NCBI GenBank assembly: GCA_905480295.1
Contig: CAJQPW010000378.1
Span: 1 to 52,726 of the forward strand
Source of the DNA: an uncultured Rhizobiaceae group bacterium
GTDB taxonomy: Bacteria; Pseudomonadota; Alphaproteobacteria; Rhizobiales; Rhizobiaceae
Direction of reading: 5' to 3'
DNA: 52,726 bases
The translations under genes and the position numbers were made by a program. Below the pieces are notes generated by a model that was given only the letters and a program-made list of their open reading frames with translations, was not told the origin of the DNA and did no database searches. This document shows, one piece after another, positions 23,095 through 31,105 of this stretch. The first letter of the stretch is position 1; every line of letters starts with the position of its first letter.

Positions 23095-23667
23095 CTAGCC
23101 GACCTCTTTAAGTGCGAGCTTCAAGGAAGAGAGTTTGGTTTTAATCGATGTGTCGATCTGGCGCGAGCCGATCTTCACAATCATGCCACCCAACAATGAC
23201 GGATCTACCGTCATATCAAGCGACACATCTTTTCCGACAATGCCTTTCAGCGTTGTCTTCAATTGTTTTGACTGATCTGCCGTCAGTTTCTGTGCAACGG
23301 TCACCTGACCGCTGACTTCACCCCGGTGCTCCGCCAACTTCTGTTGGAAAGCAATCAACATATCGGGAACGGCAAAAAGCCGGCGGTTACCGGCTACCAC
23401 CCGAATAAAATTGCCTACCAGGCCTGTAATTTTTGCTTTGGCCAGCACGGCACCAATGGCGGCCGCCTGATCATCAGCTGTAAACACAGGAGATTTGACC
23501 AATCGCATCAGATCGTCACTGCCTTTCAGCAGATCACCAACACGGTTCAAATCATTTTCAACAGCCGCAATCTTCTTTTCAGAAACGGCCAATTCAAACA
23601 GCGCAGACGCATAGCGTTCTGCCACACCGGAAATCTGGCCGGTTGCTGAGGAAGAGGAATCTGCCAA
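23095..23667 (-). CDS. atpH: ATP synthase F1 subunit delta
   Basis: 190 residues. Peripheral-stalk subunit that links F1 to the b subunits. N-terminal helical domain GVAERYASALFELAVSEKKIAAVENDL; C-terminal LLGGMIVKIGSRQIDTSIKTKLSSLKLAL, the OSCP signature. The start is TTG at 23667: no other start codon lies between it and the in-frame stop 12-15 bases upstream, and AAGAAG is positioned before it. It is the first gene of the operon. F0 genes are absent here, as expected for alphaproteobacteria, where F0 is encoded elsewhere. Confidence 0.95.
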   Translation of the reverse strand: MADSSSSATGQISGVAERYASALFELAVSEKKIAAVENDLNRVGDLLKGSDDLMRLVKSPVFTADDQAAAIGAVLAKAKITGLVGNFIRVVAGNRRLFAVPDMLIAFQQKLAEHRGEVSGQVTVAQKLTADQSKQLKTTLKGIVGKDVSLDMTVDPSLLGGMIVKIGSRQIDTSIKTKLSSLKLALKEVG

Positions 23668-23905
23668 AGGTCGATCTTCTTAAGCGTTTTGTCAGCATCG
23701 ATAAGGCAAGCTTTGCCACCAATCGCTGAACATGGGGTGTCTATTTGAGCTTTCGTCCGGGTCATATGACACAACCTGAGCACGAAATCGAGCCTCCCCT
23801 AGCACGGGATTTTTAGAGTCGCAACAGGGGGGTGGACCGCTTTTCTACTGCTTTTGACGTATGTTTGCGATTCCTGCTGAATCTTGTGCAGAATCCACCC
23901 CGAAT

Positions 23906-24304
23906 TCACAACAATCCAAAGGCCTCAAGTGCGAATCGCAAGGGAAAATAGGCCGCCAGCAGCTCCAGACCGATTGCAATGAGACAATAGAGCATAAAAG
24001 TGCGGTCAACGATCAAGGAAAGCAGTCGCCCAATCACGGCAAACAAATAACCCAATCCCAGCGCAAAATAGGTGAAGGGCTGTGCCAGCAGCAAGCAGGC
24101 CAGGCCCAGACCAACCCACATGCCACCAATCGGTCCGCGCATTTCCGATAGGCCCTGGCGCGCATCGTCATGGAAGAACAATCCCATCAAACGACCCATG
24201 CGCACCGGCATGATCATTGCGGCGAGCCCAATAAGCATGGTTACGGTGGCTGTAATGAATGCCCAGCGCTCGGTCCATTCTTCCGGAAATGCGATTTCAA
24301 TCAT
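23906..24304 (-). CDS. Small four-helix membrane protein (DUF4345-like)
   Basis: 132 residues from the ATG. About four predicted membrane helices (about 15-33, 45-65 with FFHDDARQGLSEMRGPIGGMWVGLGLACLLLAQP, then 75-95 and 103-125). The RGxxGG(M/L)xxGL-type segment after the first loop resembles DUF4345-type proteins of unknown function; this assignment is tentative. It lies upstream of the atp operon and on the same strand, with 238 bases between it and atpH, so it is probably separate. Confidence 0.65.
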   Translation of the reverse strand: MIEIAFPEEWTERWAFITATVTMLIGLAAMIMPVRMGRLMGLFFHDDARQGLSEMRGPIGGMWVGLGLACLLLAQPFTYFALGLGYLFAVIGRLLSLIVDRTFMLYCLIAIGLELLAAYFPLRFALEAFGLL

Positions 24305-24384
24305 GGTCAAAGTTCCAAGGGCGGATGATTCGCCCCCATGCTACCGTTGATCAGATCAAAAATAACCCGCTTCAGGGCGACATA

Positions 24385-25017
24385 TCAGGACGATTTAACA
24401 GACGTTTCCTGTCGCATGACAATCTTCTGTCCCACCCGCACCATTGCTAGAACCAGGGCAAAGATCATCAAATGACCGCAGGTCTCCAATGATTCTTCAA
24501 CATTGTTATTCCAGCTTCTGTAGTTCGGCAAAAAGGAAAACAGGTGTCGATCCAACATGTCCGATATGAAATAGGACATGAACGCACCGGCCAACCACAA
24601 TCTGATCCAAAAGTCCTGCAACCAGTCTTTAAGTTCGACGCGTGCGGTTGAAAGCCACCAGCTCAATCCCGCCAGAGCAAACAATATGCCACCATTCATA
24701 AATTCAAAGTGCAGTTCATGCAAAAACAACGCCCAAACCAGCAAACTCAACATCAGCGGCAGCTTTTCTCGAAACCAGTGGTATCCAACCAACACAGTGC
24801 CGGCAGCCATGACGAGGACCACAGGTGCAATAATTTCCTGAACCGGTTTTTCTGTCACCCATGCAAAGGGCGATGACTGGGTCAAAACAATAAGGGCGAT
24901 GGAAATTACCGGCAGCACATAGGCGGCTGGCGGTGTTGCCCAAAAAGCGGCCCACGCAGACTCATAATGTTGCTTCCACTGCGACTTAAGCCACGGTCCC
25001 AACGCCTTCGAATTCAT
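24385..25017 (-). CDS. Integral membrane protein of unknown function
   Basis: 210 residues, not recognised. At least four or five hydrophobic segments (about 34-47, 63-80, 88-104, 110-125, 185-198). The acidic/aromatic motifs FLHELHFEFMNGG and the C-terminal SDMLDRHLFSFLPNYRSWNNNVEESLETCGHLMIF contain conserved-looking His, Glu and Asp residues facing or close to the membrane, which might bind a metal or haem; that is inference only. The ATG follows an in-frame GTG. It lies between priA and the 132-residue membrane protein, all on the minus strand. Confidence 0.7.
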   Translation of the reverse strand: MNSKALGPWLKSQWKQHYESAWAAFWATPPAAYVLPVISIALIVLTQSSPFAWVTEKPVQEIIAPVVLVMAAGTVLVGYHWFREKLPLMLSLLVWALFLHELHFEFMNGGILFALAGLSWWLSTARVELKDWLQDFWIRLWLAGAFMSYFISDMLDRHLFSFLPNYRSWNNNVEESLETCGHLMIFALVLAMVRVGQKIVMRQETSVKSS

Positions 25018-25095
25018 CACCCAACCCTAATTTTACGTATTTGTGTCAATTGTGCCCTGCGCCCATCCCTTGTCAATCAGCGCGAGACAGGAACC

Positions 25096-27306
25096 CTATA
25101 AAAAGCTCTGCGGATCAACATCGATCTGTACGCGGATGCCGCCACGCTCCCTCGGTGCGGCCTGCAACCAGTCCTTAATGTAGGCCTGGACATCAAAGCT
25201 GCGGGGTGCGTGAACCAAGAGCCGATACCGAAACCGTCCGCGCACCAACGCCATTGGTGCTTCGGCCGGGCCTAGAAGGAATATCTCAGCAGCTTTCGGG
25301 GCTGTCTTTTTCAGCGCCTGGGCATGACTTTCAGTTTCTCTCTTATCCGTGCCGGAAATAATCATCGCAACGAACCGCGAAAAGGGCGGAAGATTTGCTG
25401 TCCGACGCATGGCAATTTCACGCTCGTAAAACGCTTCCCGATCGCCACTGGCAATGGCAGCAATTACCGGATGCTCCGGTGCATAGGTCTGCAGCAGGCC
25501 CACTGAGTCGCCACCAGCCCGACCGGCACGCCCGGTAACCTGGGAAAGCAGCTGGAACGTGCGCTCGGCGGCACGCGGATCCCCATTGGCCAATCCCAAA
25601 TCTGCATCGACCACACCGACGCACGTCATCAGCGGAAAATTATGCCCTTTTGCCACCAATTGGGTGCCGATGATGATATCAACCTCCCCCTTGGCGATGG
25701 CCTCCAGTTCCAACCGCAGTCGGGACACGCCTCCTGTCATGTCGGAAGACAGCACTATGATTCGTGCGTCGGGAAACGTCTCGTCCACTTCTTCAGCCAG
25801 CCGCTCAACTCCGGGTCCACAGGCCACCAAGTGATCGAGGGTTCCACAATTGGAACAGGCTTCCGGGGTTGGTTCACTGTGACCACAATGATGACACTGC
25901 AATTGCTGACGAAACCGATGTTCAACCAACCATGCAGAACAATTTTTGCACTCGAACCGAAATCCACAGACACGGCAAAGTGTCAGCGGGGCATAGCCGC
26001 GACGGTTGAGAAACAAAAGTGCCTGTTCGTCGCGGCCAACAGCCTGTTTCATCGCATCCAGCAATACGGGGGACAAAAACTTGCCCCGCGCAGGCGGGTG
26101 AGCCCGCATGTCTATTGTGGACAGAGCCGGCAGGCTGGCCGCGCCATGACGGCTGGTCAGTTTGACATGCCTGTACCGACCCGCTTCTGCGTTAACGCGC
26201 GACTCAATCGACGGGGTTGCCGAAGACAGGATGCAGGGAAAGCGACCCAGCGAGGAACGCACGACAGCCATGTCACGGGCATTATAAAAGACGCGATCTT
26301 CCTGCTTATAGGCGCTGTCATGTTCCTCATCGACCACGATCAGTCCCAACTCGCGAAATGGCAGAAACAGCGCTGAACGCGCACCGGCAATCGCACGAAC
26401 CTGACCGGTGGCGACCTGGCGCCACACCCGTTCCCGCATTTTCGGGGCCAAGCCGGAATGCCACTGGGCCAGAGGAGCACCAAATCGTTGCTCAAACCGA
26501 TCCAAGAATGACGTGGTCAGGGCAATTTCCGGCAGCAGAATCAGCACCTGGCGGTTGTTTTCGAGCGCCGTAGCGACCGCTTCAAAATAGACTTCCGTCT
26601 TGCCGGATCCCGTCACCCCATCAAGCAACGTGCAGGAAAATTCTCCGGTTTGGGCTTCCGCGACAAGCGCCTCGGCGGCCACTGTCTGTTCATCGCTCAG
26701 ACGATGAGACGCGGGTTGCAAGTCCGGAGCAGCCACAACCGCTGACGCAGGTATTTTCACAGGCTCAAACAGTTCCTGTTTGGTCAGCCCGTCAATCACT
26801 GACGCAGAAACCCCTGCAGCATGCGCCAGGCCCGAGCGGGTCCATGCCAGATAGTCCTCGCCGTCGAAATGCTCTCCCACCAGTTCCAGAACACGGCGCC
26901 GCGCACCGGTTATCCGTTCTGGCTGACCTCCACGATAGCGCAGGCCATCCAGCGGTGGTTCGGGGTCAAGGGCTGCCGGCGCCCGAAGCACTGAGCGCAA
27001 CACCATGCCCGGGGGCGACACCGTATAATGGGCGACCCAGTCAACAAATTTTCTCATTTCCGGTGCGAGGCGTGGGCAATCGAATTTGGATTCGACCGGT
27101 CGAAGCTTCTTCGGGTCAACCGCCTGCTCATCATCAGATTCATCCCACACCACAGCAGCAACAAGACGAGGGCCAAGAGGCACCTGAACAAAATCACCCG
27201 GTGCCAGCTGCATGCCCTGCGGCACCGCATAGGAATAAGGCCGCGGCGCCGGGATCGGCAACATCACGGTAACCGTGTCCACCACATTTCCCAGATCAAG
27301 TTCCAC
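25096..27306 (-). CDS. priA: Primosomal protein N' (replication restart helicase PriA)
   Basis: 736 residues, GTG start with AAAGG upstream. 3'-5' DNA helicase that reloads the replisome at stalled forks. An N-terminal DNA-binding domain (about 10-110) recognises fork 3' ends. The helicase core has Walker A DGVTGSGKTEVYFE, DEEH in VVDEEHDSAYKQED, SATPS, and the motif VI region QLLSQVTGRAGRAG. The zinc-binding insert is complete: CRVCGFRFECKNC, CHHCG and CSNCG supply eight cysteines. Divergent from the transaldolase gene. Confidence 0.97.
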   Translation of the reverse strand: MELDLGNVVDTVTVMLPIPAPRPYSYAVPQGMQLAPGDFVQVPLGPRLVAAVVWDESDDEQAVDPKKLRPVESKFDCPRLAPEMRKFVDWVAHYTVSPPGMVLRSVLRAPAALDPEPPLDGLRYRGGQPERITGARRRVLELVGEHFDGEDYLAWTRSGLAHAAGVSASVIDGLTKQELFEPVKIPASAVVAAPDLQPASHRLSDEQTVAAEALVAEAQTGEFSCTLLDGVTGSGKTEVYFEAVATALENNRQVLILLPEIALTTSFLDRFEQRFGAPLAQWHSGLAPKMRERVWRQVATGQVRAIAGARSALFLPFRELGLIVVDEEHDSAYKQEDRVFYNARDMAVVRSSLGRFPCILSSATPSIESRVNAEAGRYRHVKLTSRHGAASLPALSTIDMRAHPPARGKFLSPVLLDAMKQAVGRDEQALLFLNRRGYAPLTLCRVCGFRFECKNCSAWLVEHRFRQQLQCHHCGHSEPTPEACSNCGTLDHLVACGPGVERLAEEVDETFPDARIIVLSSDMTGGVSRLRLELEAIAKGEVDIIIGTQLVAKGHNFPLMTCVGVVDADLGLANGDPRAAERTFQLLSQVTGRAGRAGGDSVGLLQTYAPEHPVIAAIASGDREAFYEREIAMRRTANLPPFSRFVAMIISGTDKRETESHAQALKKTAPKAAEIFLLGPAEAPMALVRGRFRYRLLVHAPRSFDVQAYIKDWLQAAPRERGGIRVQIDVDPQSFL

Positions 27307-27402
27307 TATTTGGCCTTTTCTATCGTGACCTTGTCACAGGGCTAAGCTATGACAGGGCAAATCATTCGTCCGACTATGGGCGTAGAGAACCGGAGACGCA
27401 CC

Positions 27403-28053
27403 ATGAAATTCTTTCTCGACACTGCAGATGTGGACGAAATCCGCAACTGGAATGCAACCGGCCTGATTGATGGTGTTACCACCAATCCGTCCCTTATCCT
27501 CAAATCGGGCCGTGATATCAAAGAAGTTCTTGCTGAGATCTGCGATATTGTTGATGGCGACGTTTCCGGCGAGGTCGCAGCAACCGATTATGACACCATG
27601 CTGACCGAGGGCCGCAAACTGGCCGGTATCGCCAACAATATCTGCATCAAATTGCCGATCACCATGGACGGCCTGCGCGCCTGCAAAACCTTGGTCGATG
27701 AAGGTTTTAAGACCAATATGACGCTGTGCTTCAACGCCAACCAGGCGTTGCTGGTGGCCAAGGCCGGTGGCACTTACGTTTCGCCCTTTATCGGACGTCT
27801 GGACGATATGGGCATCGATGGCATGGAACTGATCGAAGAAATCCGCGCCATCTATGACAATTACGATTTCGACACTGAAATTCTGGCGGCCTCGATTCGC
27901 ACCGTCAACCACGTCAAGGATTGTGCACTTGCCGGTGCCGATGTCGGCACCATGCCGCCAAGCACGATTGAAAAGCTGGTCAAACACCCGTTGACCGATG
28001 CTGGATTGGCGGCGTTTCTGGCTGACTGGGAAAAAACCGGCCAACAGATCTAG
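27403..28053 (+). CDS. Transaldolase / fructose-6-phosphate aldolase-like protein
   Basis: 216 residues, the short class of transaldolase (FSA/TalC type). N-terminus [16 protein letters not shown], then [10 protein letters not shown]; Schiff-base lysine in [25 protein letters not shown] and [13 protein letters not shown]. The choice between transaldolase (pentose phosphate pathway) and fructose-6-phosphate aldolase cannot be made safely from sequence. The ATG at 27403 is preceded by CGGAGA; in-frame codons upstream give an atypical extension. Position between priA and xerC is common in Rhizobiales. Confidence 0.94.
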   Translation: MKFFLDTADVDEIRNWNATGLIDGVTTNPSLILKSGRDIKEVLAEICDIVDGDVSGEVAATDYDTMLTEGRKLAGIANNICIKLPITMDGLRACKTLVDEGFKTNMTLCFNANQALLVAKAGGTYVSPFIGRLDDMGIDGMELIEEIRAIYDNYDFDTEILAASIRTVNHVKDCALAGADVGTMPPSTIEKLVKHPLTDAGLAAFLADWEKTGQQI

Positions 28054-28210
28054 GATAAGTGCATCAGGTCGCTGTCGCTTGGCCGCAGGCCATCACGGTT
28101 CTGCAGCAAAAGATCCAAAGTGCCCGCGGTGGCGATAGTGCGCCACCGTTCAGCACCAAATGTGAGCGTGCTTAAACTGATTCCTAACTTCCCCGCGATA
28201 AACCCCTGTT

Positions 28211-29179
28211 ATGGAGCGCGTTGCACACAATCTGACACCCATGGCCCCTTGTCTCGCCGAGGCCCGGGCCCAATGGCTTTCACATTTGAAAACAGAACGC
28301 CGGATGGCCCTAGCCACCCAACAGGCCTATGAGCGCGACCTGCGCCAGTTTTGCACCCATCTTGTCGACTATCTTGGACATCCGCCACGCAAGTCAGACT
28401 TTTCCAATCTCAAGCCGCTGCATCTGCGCGGATATCTGGCGCGCCGTCGTGACATTGGCAACGGTGCCCGTACGCTGGCGCGTGATCTGGCCGGCATCCG
28501 GTCTTTTGTTCGATTTCTCGAGCAAAGGGGGGAAGCGTCCAGTGCGGGATTGTCGGCGATGCAGGCACCGCGACAACCCGCCACTTTACCAAAGCCCCTG
28601 GCTGTTGCCGATGCCAGCAGGCTGATCGACGAAAACCAGCAGATGCATGGCGAACCCTGGATCGCTGCCCGCGATGCAGCAATCATGACCGTGCTTTATG
28701 GATGCGGTCTGCGAATAGCGGAAGGTCTGGGGCTGACCGGCGAAACTCTTGGCATATCAGACGCCACCAAACCCATTGTCACAGCCAAGACCGTTCGCGT
28801 GAACGGCAAGGGTGGAAAAACCCGGCTCGTGCCGGTTCTGCCAATTGTAGGTGAGTCCATTGAACGGTACCTGCAGCTGTGCCCCTTCGATATTCCGGTG
28901 AACGAGCCAATTTTTCGAGGCGCCCGCGGCGGCGTTGTCCAGCCCGCTGTCGTTCAACGTGCCATGCGCGTCATGCGCGGGGCATTGGGATTGCCGTCAA
29001 CGGCAACACCCCATGCCATGCGCCATTCCTTTGCCACGCACCTGTTGGGCAATGGGGGCGACCTGCGCACAATTCAGGAACTGCTAGGCCACGCCAGTTT
29101 GTCCACCACGCAGAAATACACGGCGGTTGATGCCAAAGCCCTGTTGAAAACATATGAGGCAGCGCATCCCCGCGCTTAG
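28211..29179 (+). CDS. xerC: Site-specific tyrosine recombinase XerC
   Basis: 322 residues. With XerD resolves chromosome dimers at dif. The core-binding domain covers about 16-110. The catalytic set is complete: Arg168 (YGCGLRIAEGLGL), Lys200 (NGKGGKTR), His268 and Arg271 (HAMRHSFATHLL), His294 (LLGHASLSTTQ) and nucleophile Tyr303 (QKYTAVD). Housekeeping context and complete length argue against a phage integrase. An alternative in-frame ATG lies ten codons downstream. The TraB gene starts 10 bases after its stop. Confidence 0.94.
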   Translation: MERVAHNLTPMAPCLAEARAQWLSHLKTERRMALATQQAYERDLRQFCTHLVDYLGHPPRKSDFSNLKPLHLRGYLARRRDIGNGARTLARDLAGIRSFVRFLEQRGEASSAGLSAMQAPRQPATLPKPLAVADASRLIDENQQMHGEPWIAARDAAIMTVLYGCGLRIAEGLGLTGETLGISDATKPIVTAKTVRVNGKGGKTRLVPVLPIVGESIERYLQLCPFDIPVNEPIFRGARGGVVQPAVVQRAMRVMRGALGLPSTATPHAMRHSFATHLLGNGGDLRTIQELLGHASLSTTQKYTAVDAKALLKTYEAAHPRA

Positions 29180-29189
29180 GAGACCCAAA

Positions 29190-30209
29190 ATGAAACGTTG
29201 TATTGCTCGGATTACAATCGCCGCGCTGGTGCTCGGGTCTGGTCCGGCGTTCGCAGATGAAAGCCTGTGCACCGGAAAAAACCTGATCCCGCAGATCGAA
29301 GTTCAGGAACCGGCCATTGCAGCAGAGCTGGCAAGGGAAGCCGCTGCCACCCCTTACGGCGTGGGCCTGACCTGGAAACTGGAAAAAGAGGGTTTGAAGC
29401 CCTCCTATCTGTTCGGGACAATCCATCTTTCCGACCCAAGACTGCTGACGTTAAAACCGGAAGTTGCAGCCGCGTTCGACAGCAGTACGGTTCTGGCGCT
29501 TGAGATCACAGAAGTTCTCGACCCCAAGAAAATGGCGGCAGTGGCCTTTTCGTCACTCAAATATTCAACCTATGGCGACGGAACAACTCTGGATGACCGA
29601 TTGTCAAAACCCGATATTGCCTCGCTGGACAGTGCGGTGCGCAAGAAGCTCGGCCTGCCCTGGGTCGTGGCCCGAAAAATGAAACCCTGGGCACTGATGG
29701 GTGCCCTGGCCCTGCCTGCGTGCGAAATGGCGCGCAAGCGGGCCAACAAACAGGTTGTTGACGTCAGCCTTGGCACCCGCGCTCAAAAGCAGGGTAAAGA
29801 AATTGTCCCGTTGGAGACGCTGATCAGCCAACTGCAGGCGATGGATAGTCTGCCCGAAGCCGTTTCAATAAATGGTCTTGTGCAATCCATCTCCCTGGGA
29901 TCACGCATGGACGATCTGTTTGAAACCATGATTCAGCTTTATCTGAAGGAAGAGACAGCCACAGTCTGGGCGCTGATGCGCCGGGTTGGTGAAAAAGGTT
30001 TTGTACCAGCCAAGAAAAACGCCGAATATGCAGCGTTTCAAAAGATCATTGTCGATAAAAGAAACCAGACCATGGTGGCAGAAGCAGAATCGCACCTGAA
30101 AAACGGCGGTGTTTTTGTTGCTGTTGGTGCCCTTCACCTGCCCGGTCAAAGCGGCATGCTGAACATCCTGGCACAGAATGGCTACCACATTACCCGGGTT
30201 CGGCCATAA
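29190..30209 (+). CDS. TraB/GumN family exported protein
   Basis: 339 residues. Signal peptide at about 1-22 (IAALVLGSGPAFA). The two GxxH motifs of the TraB/PrgY/GumN/Tiki fold are present: YLFGTIHLSD near the N-terminus of the mature protein and VFVAVGALHLPGQSGML at the C-terminus. The fold is shared with metal-dependent Tiki proteases, but bacterial members are mostly uncharacterised. TTAGGAGA (29176-29183) overlaps the xerC stop, so translation is probably coupled to xerC. Confidence 0.88.
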   Translation: MKRCIARITIAALVLGSGPAFADESLCTGKNLIPQIEVQEPAIAAELAREAAATPYGVGLTWKLEKEGLKPSYLFGTIHLSDPRLLTLKPEVAAAFDSSTVLALEITEVLDPKKMAAVAFSSLKYSTYGDGTTLDDRLSKPDIASLDSAVRKKLGLPWVVARKMKPWALMGALALPACEMARKRANKQVVDVSLGTRAQKQGKEIVPLETLISQLQAMDSLPEAVSINGLVQSISLGSRMDDLFETMIQLYLKEETATVWALMRRVGEKGFVPAKKNAEYAAFQKIIVDKRNQTMVAEAESHLKNGGVFVAVGALHLPGQSGMLNILAQNGYHITRVRP

Positions 30210-30245
30210 GTGTCCCACGGTGACACATAAATCAGCCCGGAAAAC

Positions 30246-30261
30246 TGGCATAGAGATTGCA
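30246..30261 (+). promoter_or_regulatory. Candidate sigma-54 promoter
   Basis: TGGCA (30246-30250) and TTGCA (30257-30261), with the invariant GG and GC dinucleotides separated by exactly ten bases, as in the TGGCAC-N5-TTGCA consensus. It lies about 60 bases before the start of a small exported protein gene. No activator site or rpoN gene is visible in the window. Confidence 0.5.
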
Positions 30262-30319
30262 AATTCAGACCTGACAGCGCCCACCAGATGCGGCGCTCAA
30301 ACCGGACTGGATTTAAATC

Positions 30320-30601
30320 ATGCGCTTTGTATTGCTGACAGCACTGTTTTTCGCCGCCACATCCCTGGGCCAGGCACGGGACTTCAATCTGTATCCCGGG
30401 TTTGACGATCGCGATACGCTTGTAGAAATGACATCAGACAAGGGGCTGATAATTGAGATTGTTCTGCGATGCGAACGTCAGGGCAACAAGGTCAAGGCCG
30501 GCATCATGACCTATTCGAAAGTTGAGGGTCTGTTCTGCTCAAGCAAGATGCTTTGCACCCGTGATGGCGATCGGGCCGCCGACGATACCTGCGGATATTG
30601 A
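30320..30601 (+). CDS. Small exported cysteine-containing protein, unknown function
   Basis: 93 residues. Signal peptide at about 1-19 (FVLLTALFFAATSLGQA), leaving a mature protein of about 74 residues. Four cysteines (in LRCERQ, LFCSS, MLCTRD and DTCGY) could form two disulphides in the periplasm. No family recognised. It stands alone between the TraB gene and the next small exported protein and has the sigma-54-like site upstream. Confidence 0.7.
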   Translation: MRFVLLTALFFAATSLGQARDFNLYPGFDDRDTLVEMTSDKGLIIEIVLRCERQGNKVKAGIMTYSKVEGLFCSSKMLCTRDGDRAADDTCGY

Positions 30602-30642
30602 CACCTGCGGGGCCATCGGCCCGACAATCATGATTGAGTGAT

Positions 30643-30671
30643 TTGGCCAGGACCGAATTTTCTGCTATATT
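30643..30671 (+). promoter_or_regulatory. Candidate sigma-70 promoter
   Basis: TTGGCC (30643-30648) and TATATT (30666-30671) with 17-base spacing, 24 bases before the start codon of the 80-residue exported protein. The -10 matches 5 of 6 consensus bases and the -35 matches 4 of 6. Confidence 0.5.
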
Positions 30672-30694
30672 CCTTGCAGCGCAAGGAGACAATC

Positions 30695-30937
30695 ATGAAA
30701 AAATTGACTGCCGCACTCTTGATCTCAGCCCTGTCGGCTAGCCCCGCGTTGGCCTGCAGTTTCCAGAAAAACGCTGATCATATGATGCCTTCACAATCAG
30801 CGTCCATGATACCTGAACAGACTCAGGAAGCCATGTCGACCTTCGATCCGGCTGCAAAACCGGCATTCGAAGAGTCCAGCGAAGCGACAGATCCCAAACT
30901 GCCGCTGCCGCTGCCGAAAACACCCGTCGAAGAATAG
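30695..30937 (+). CDS. Small exported protein, unknown function
   Basis: 80 residues. Signal peptide at about 1-20, ending ALA before CSFQKNADHMM. A cysteine is the first mature residue, but the preceding residues are not a good lipobox, so signal peptidase I is more likely. The mature part is Pro/Ser/Glu/Met-rich and probably disordered. AAGGAG lies eight bases before the ATG. Similar short ACSFQK-type proteins occur in Rhizobiales as conserved hypotheticals (from memory, not checked). Confidence 0.72.
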   Translation: MKKLTAALLISALSASPALACSFQKNADHMMPSQSASMIPEQTQEAMSTFDPAAKPAFEESSEATDPKLPLPLPKTPVEE

Positions 30938-30992
30938 TCGGTTTTCACGACCCTTCTCTGACCACTGAGGCCGCAAGACAGATGTATCGTCC

Positions 30993-31105
30993 GCTGTGAT
31001 TGTCACAGCAGAACCGCTCGTGCGCCTGAACCACACCAAACTGCAAACGGTGGGCAGCGGCTCGCTGCCGATCTGGATCAGCCCCGGCAAACCGGGGCTG
31101 TTTTT
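30993..31105 (+). ncRNA. Candidate small RNA or structured 3' end: three hairpins and a U-tract
   Basis: Three consecutive hairpins without any coding frame of interest. GCTGTGA-TTG-TCACAGC spans 30993-31009, GGCAGCG-GCT-CGCTGCC spans 31053-31069, and AGCCCCGG-CAAA-CCGGGGCT spans 31080-31099; GTTTTT follows. The last is a good intrinsic terminator for plus-strand transcription. The region lies between the 80-residue exported protein and the end of lpd (opposite strand). It could be the 3' UTR of the former or an independent sRNA of roughly 110-170 bases. Confidence 0.4.
31080..31105 (+). terminator. Rho-independent terminator, plus strand
   Basis: 8-bp GC-rich stem AGCCCCGG / CCGGGGCT with CAAA loop, followed by GTTTTT. 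It ends plus-strand transcription just before the convergent lpd gene; the last two bases overlap the lpd stop region. There is no T-run in the minus direction, so it would not serve lpd. Confidence 0.85.

Noticed and set aside
25642..26376. Open frame of 244 codons antisense to priA
   Set aside because: The sense strand encodes complete PriA zinc and helicase motifs; the antisense product has no coherent features.
28059..28175. 38-codon GTG-started frame between the transaldolase gene and xerC
   Set aside because: No similarity to a family I know, poor ribosome binding site spacing, and composition like the rest of the gap.
28211..29179. XerC as evidence of a mobile element or integration site
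   Set aside because: It is a complete housekeeping recombinase in a conserved neighbourhood, with no flanking repeats, tRNA or cargo genes.
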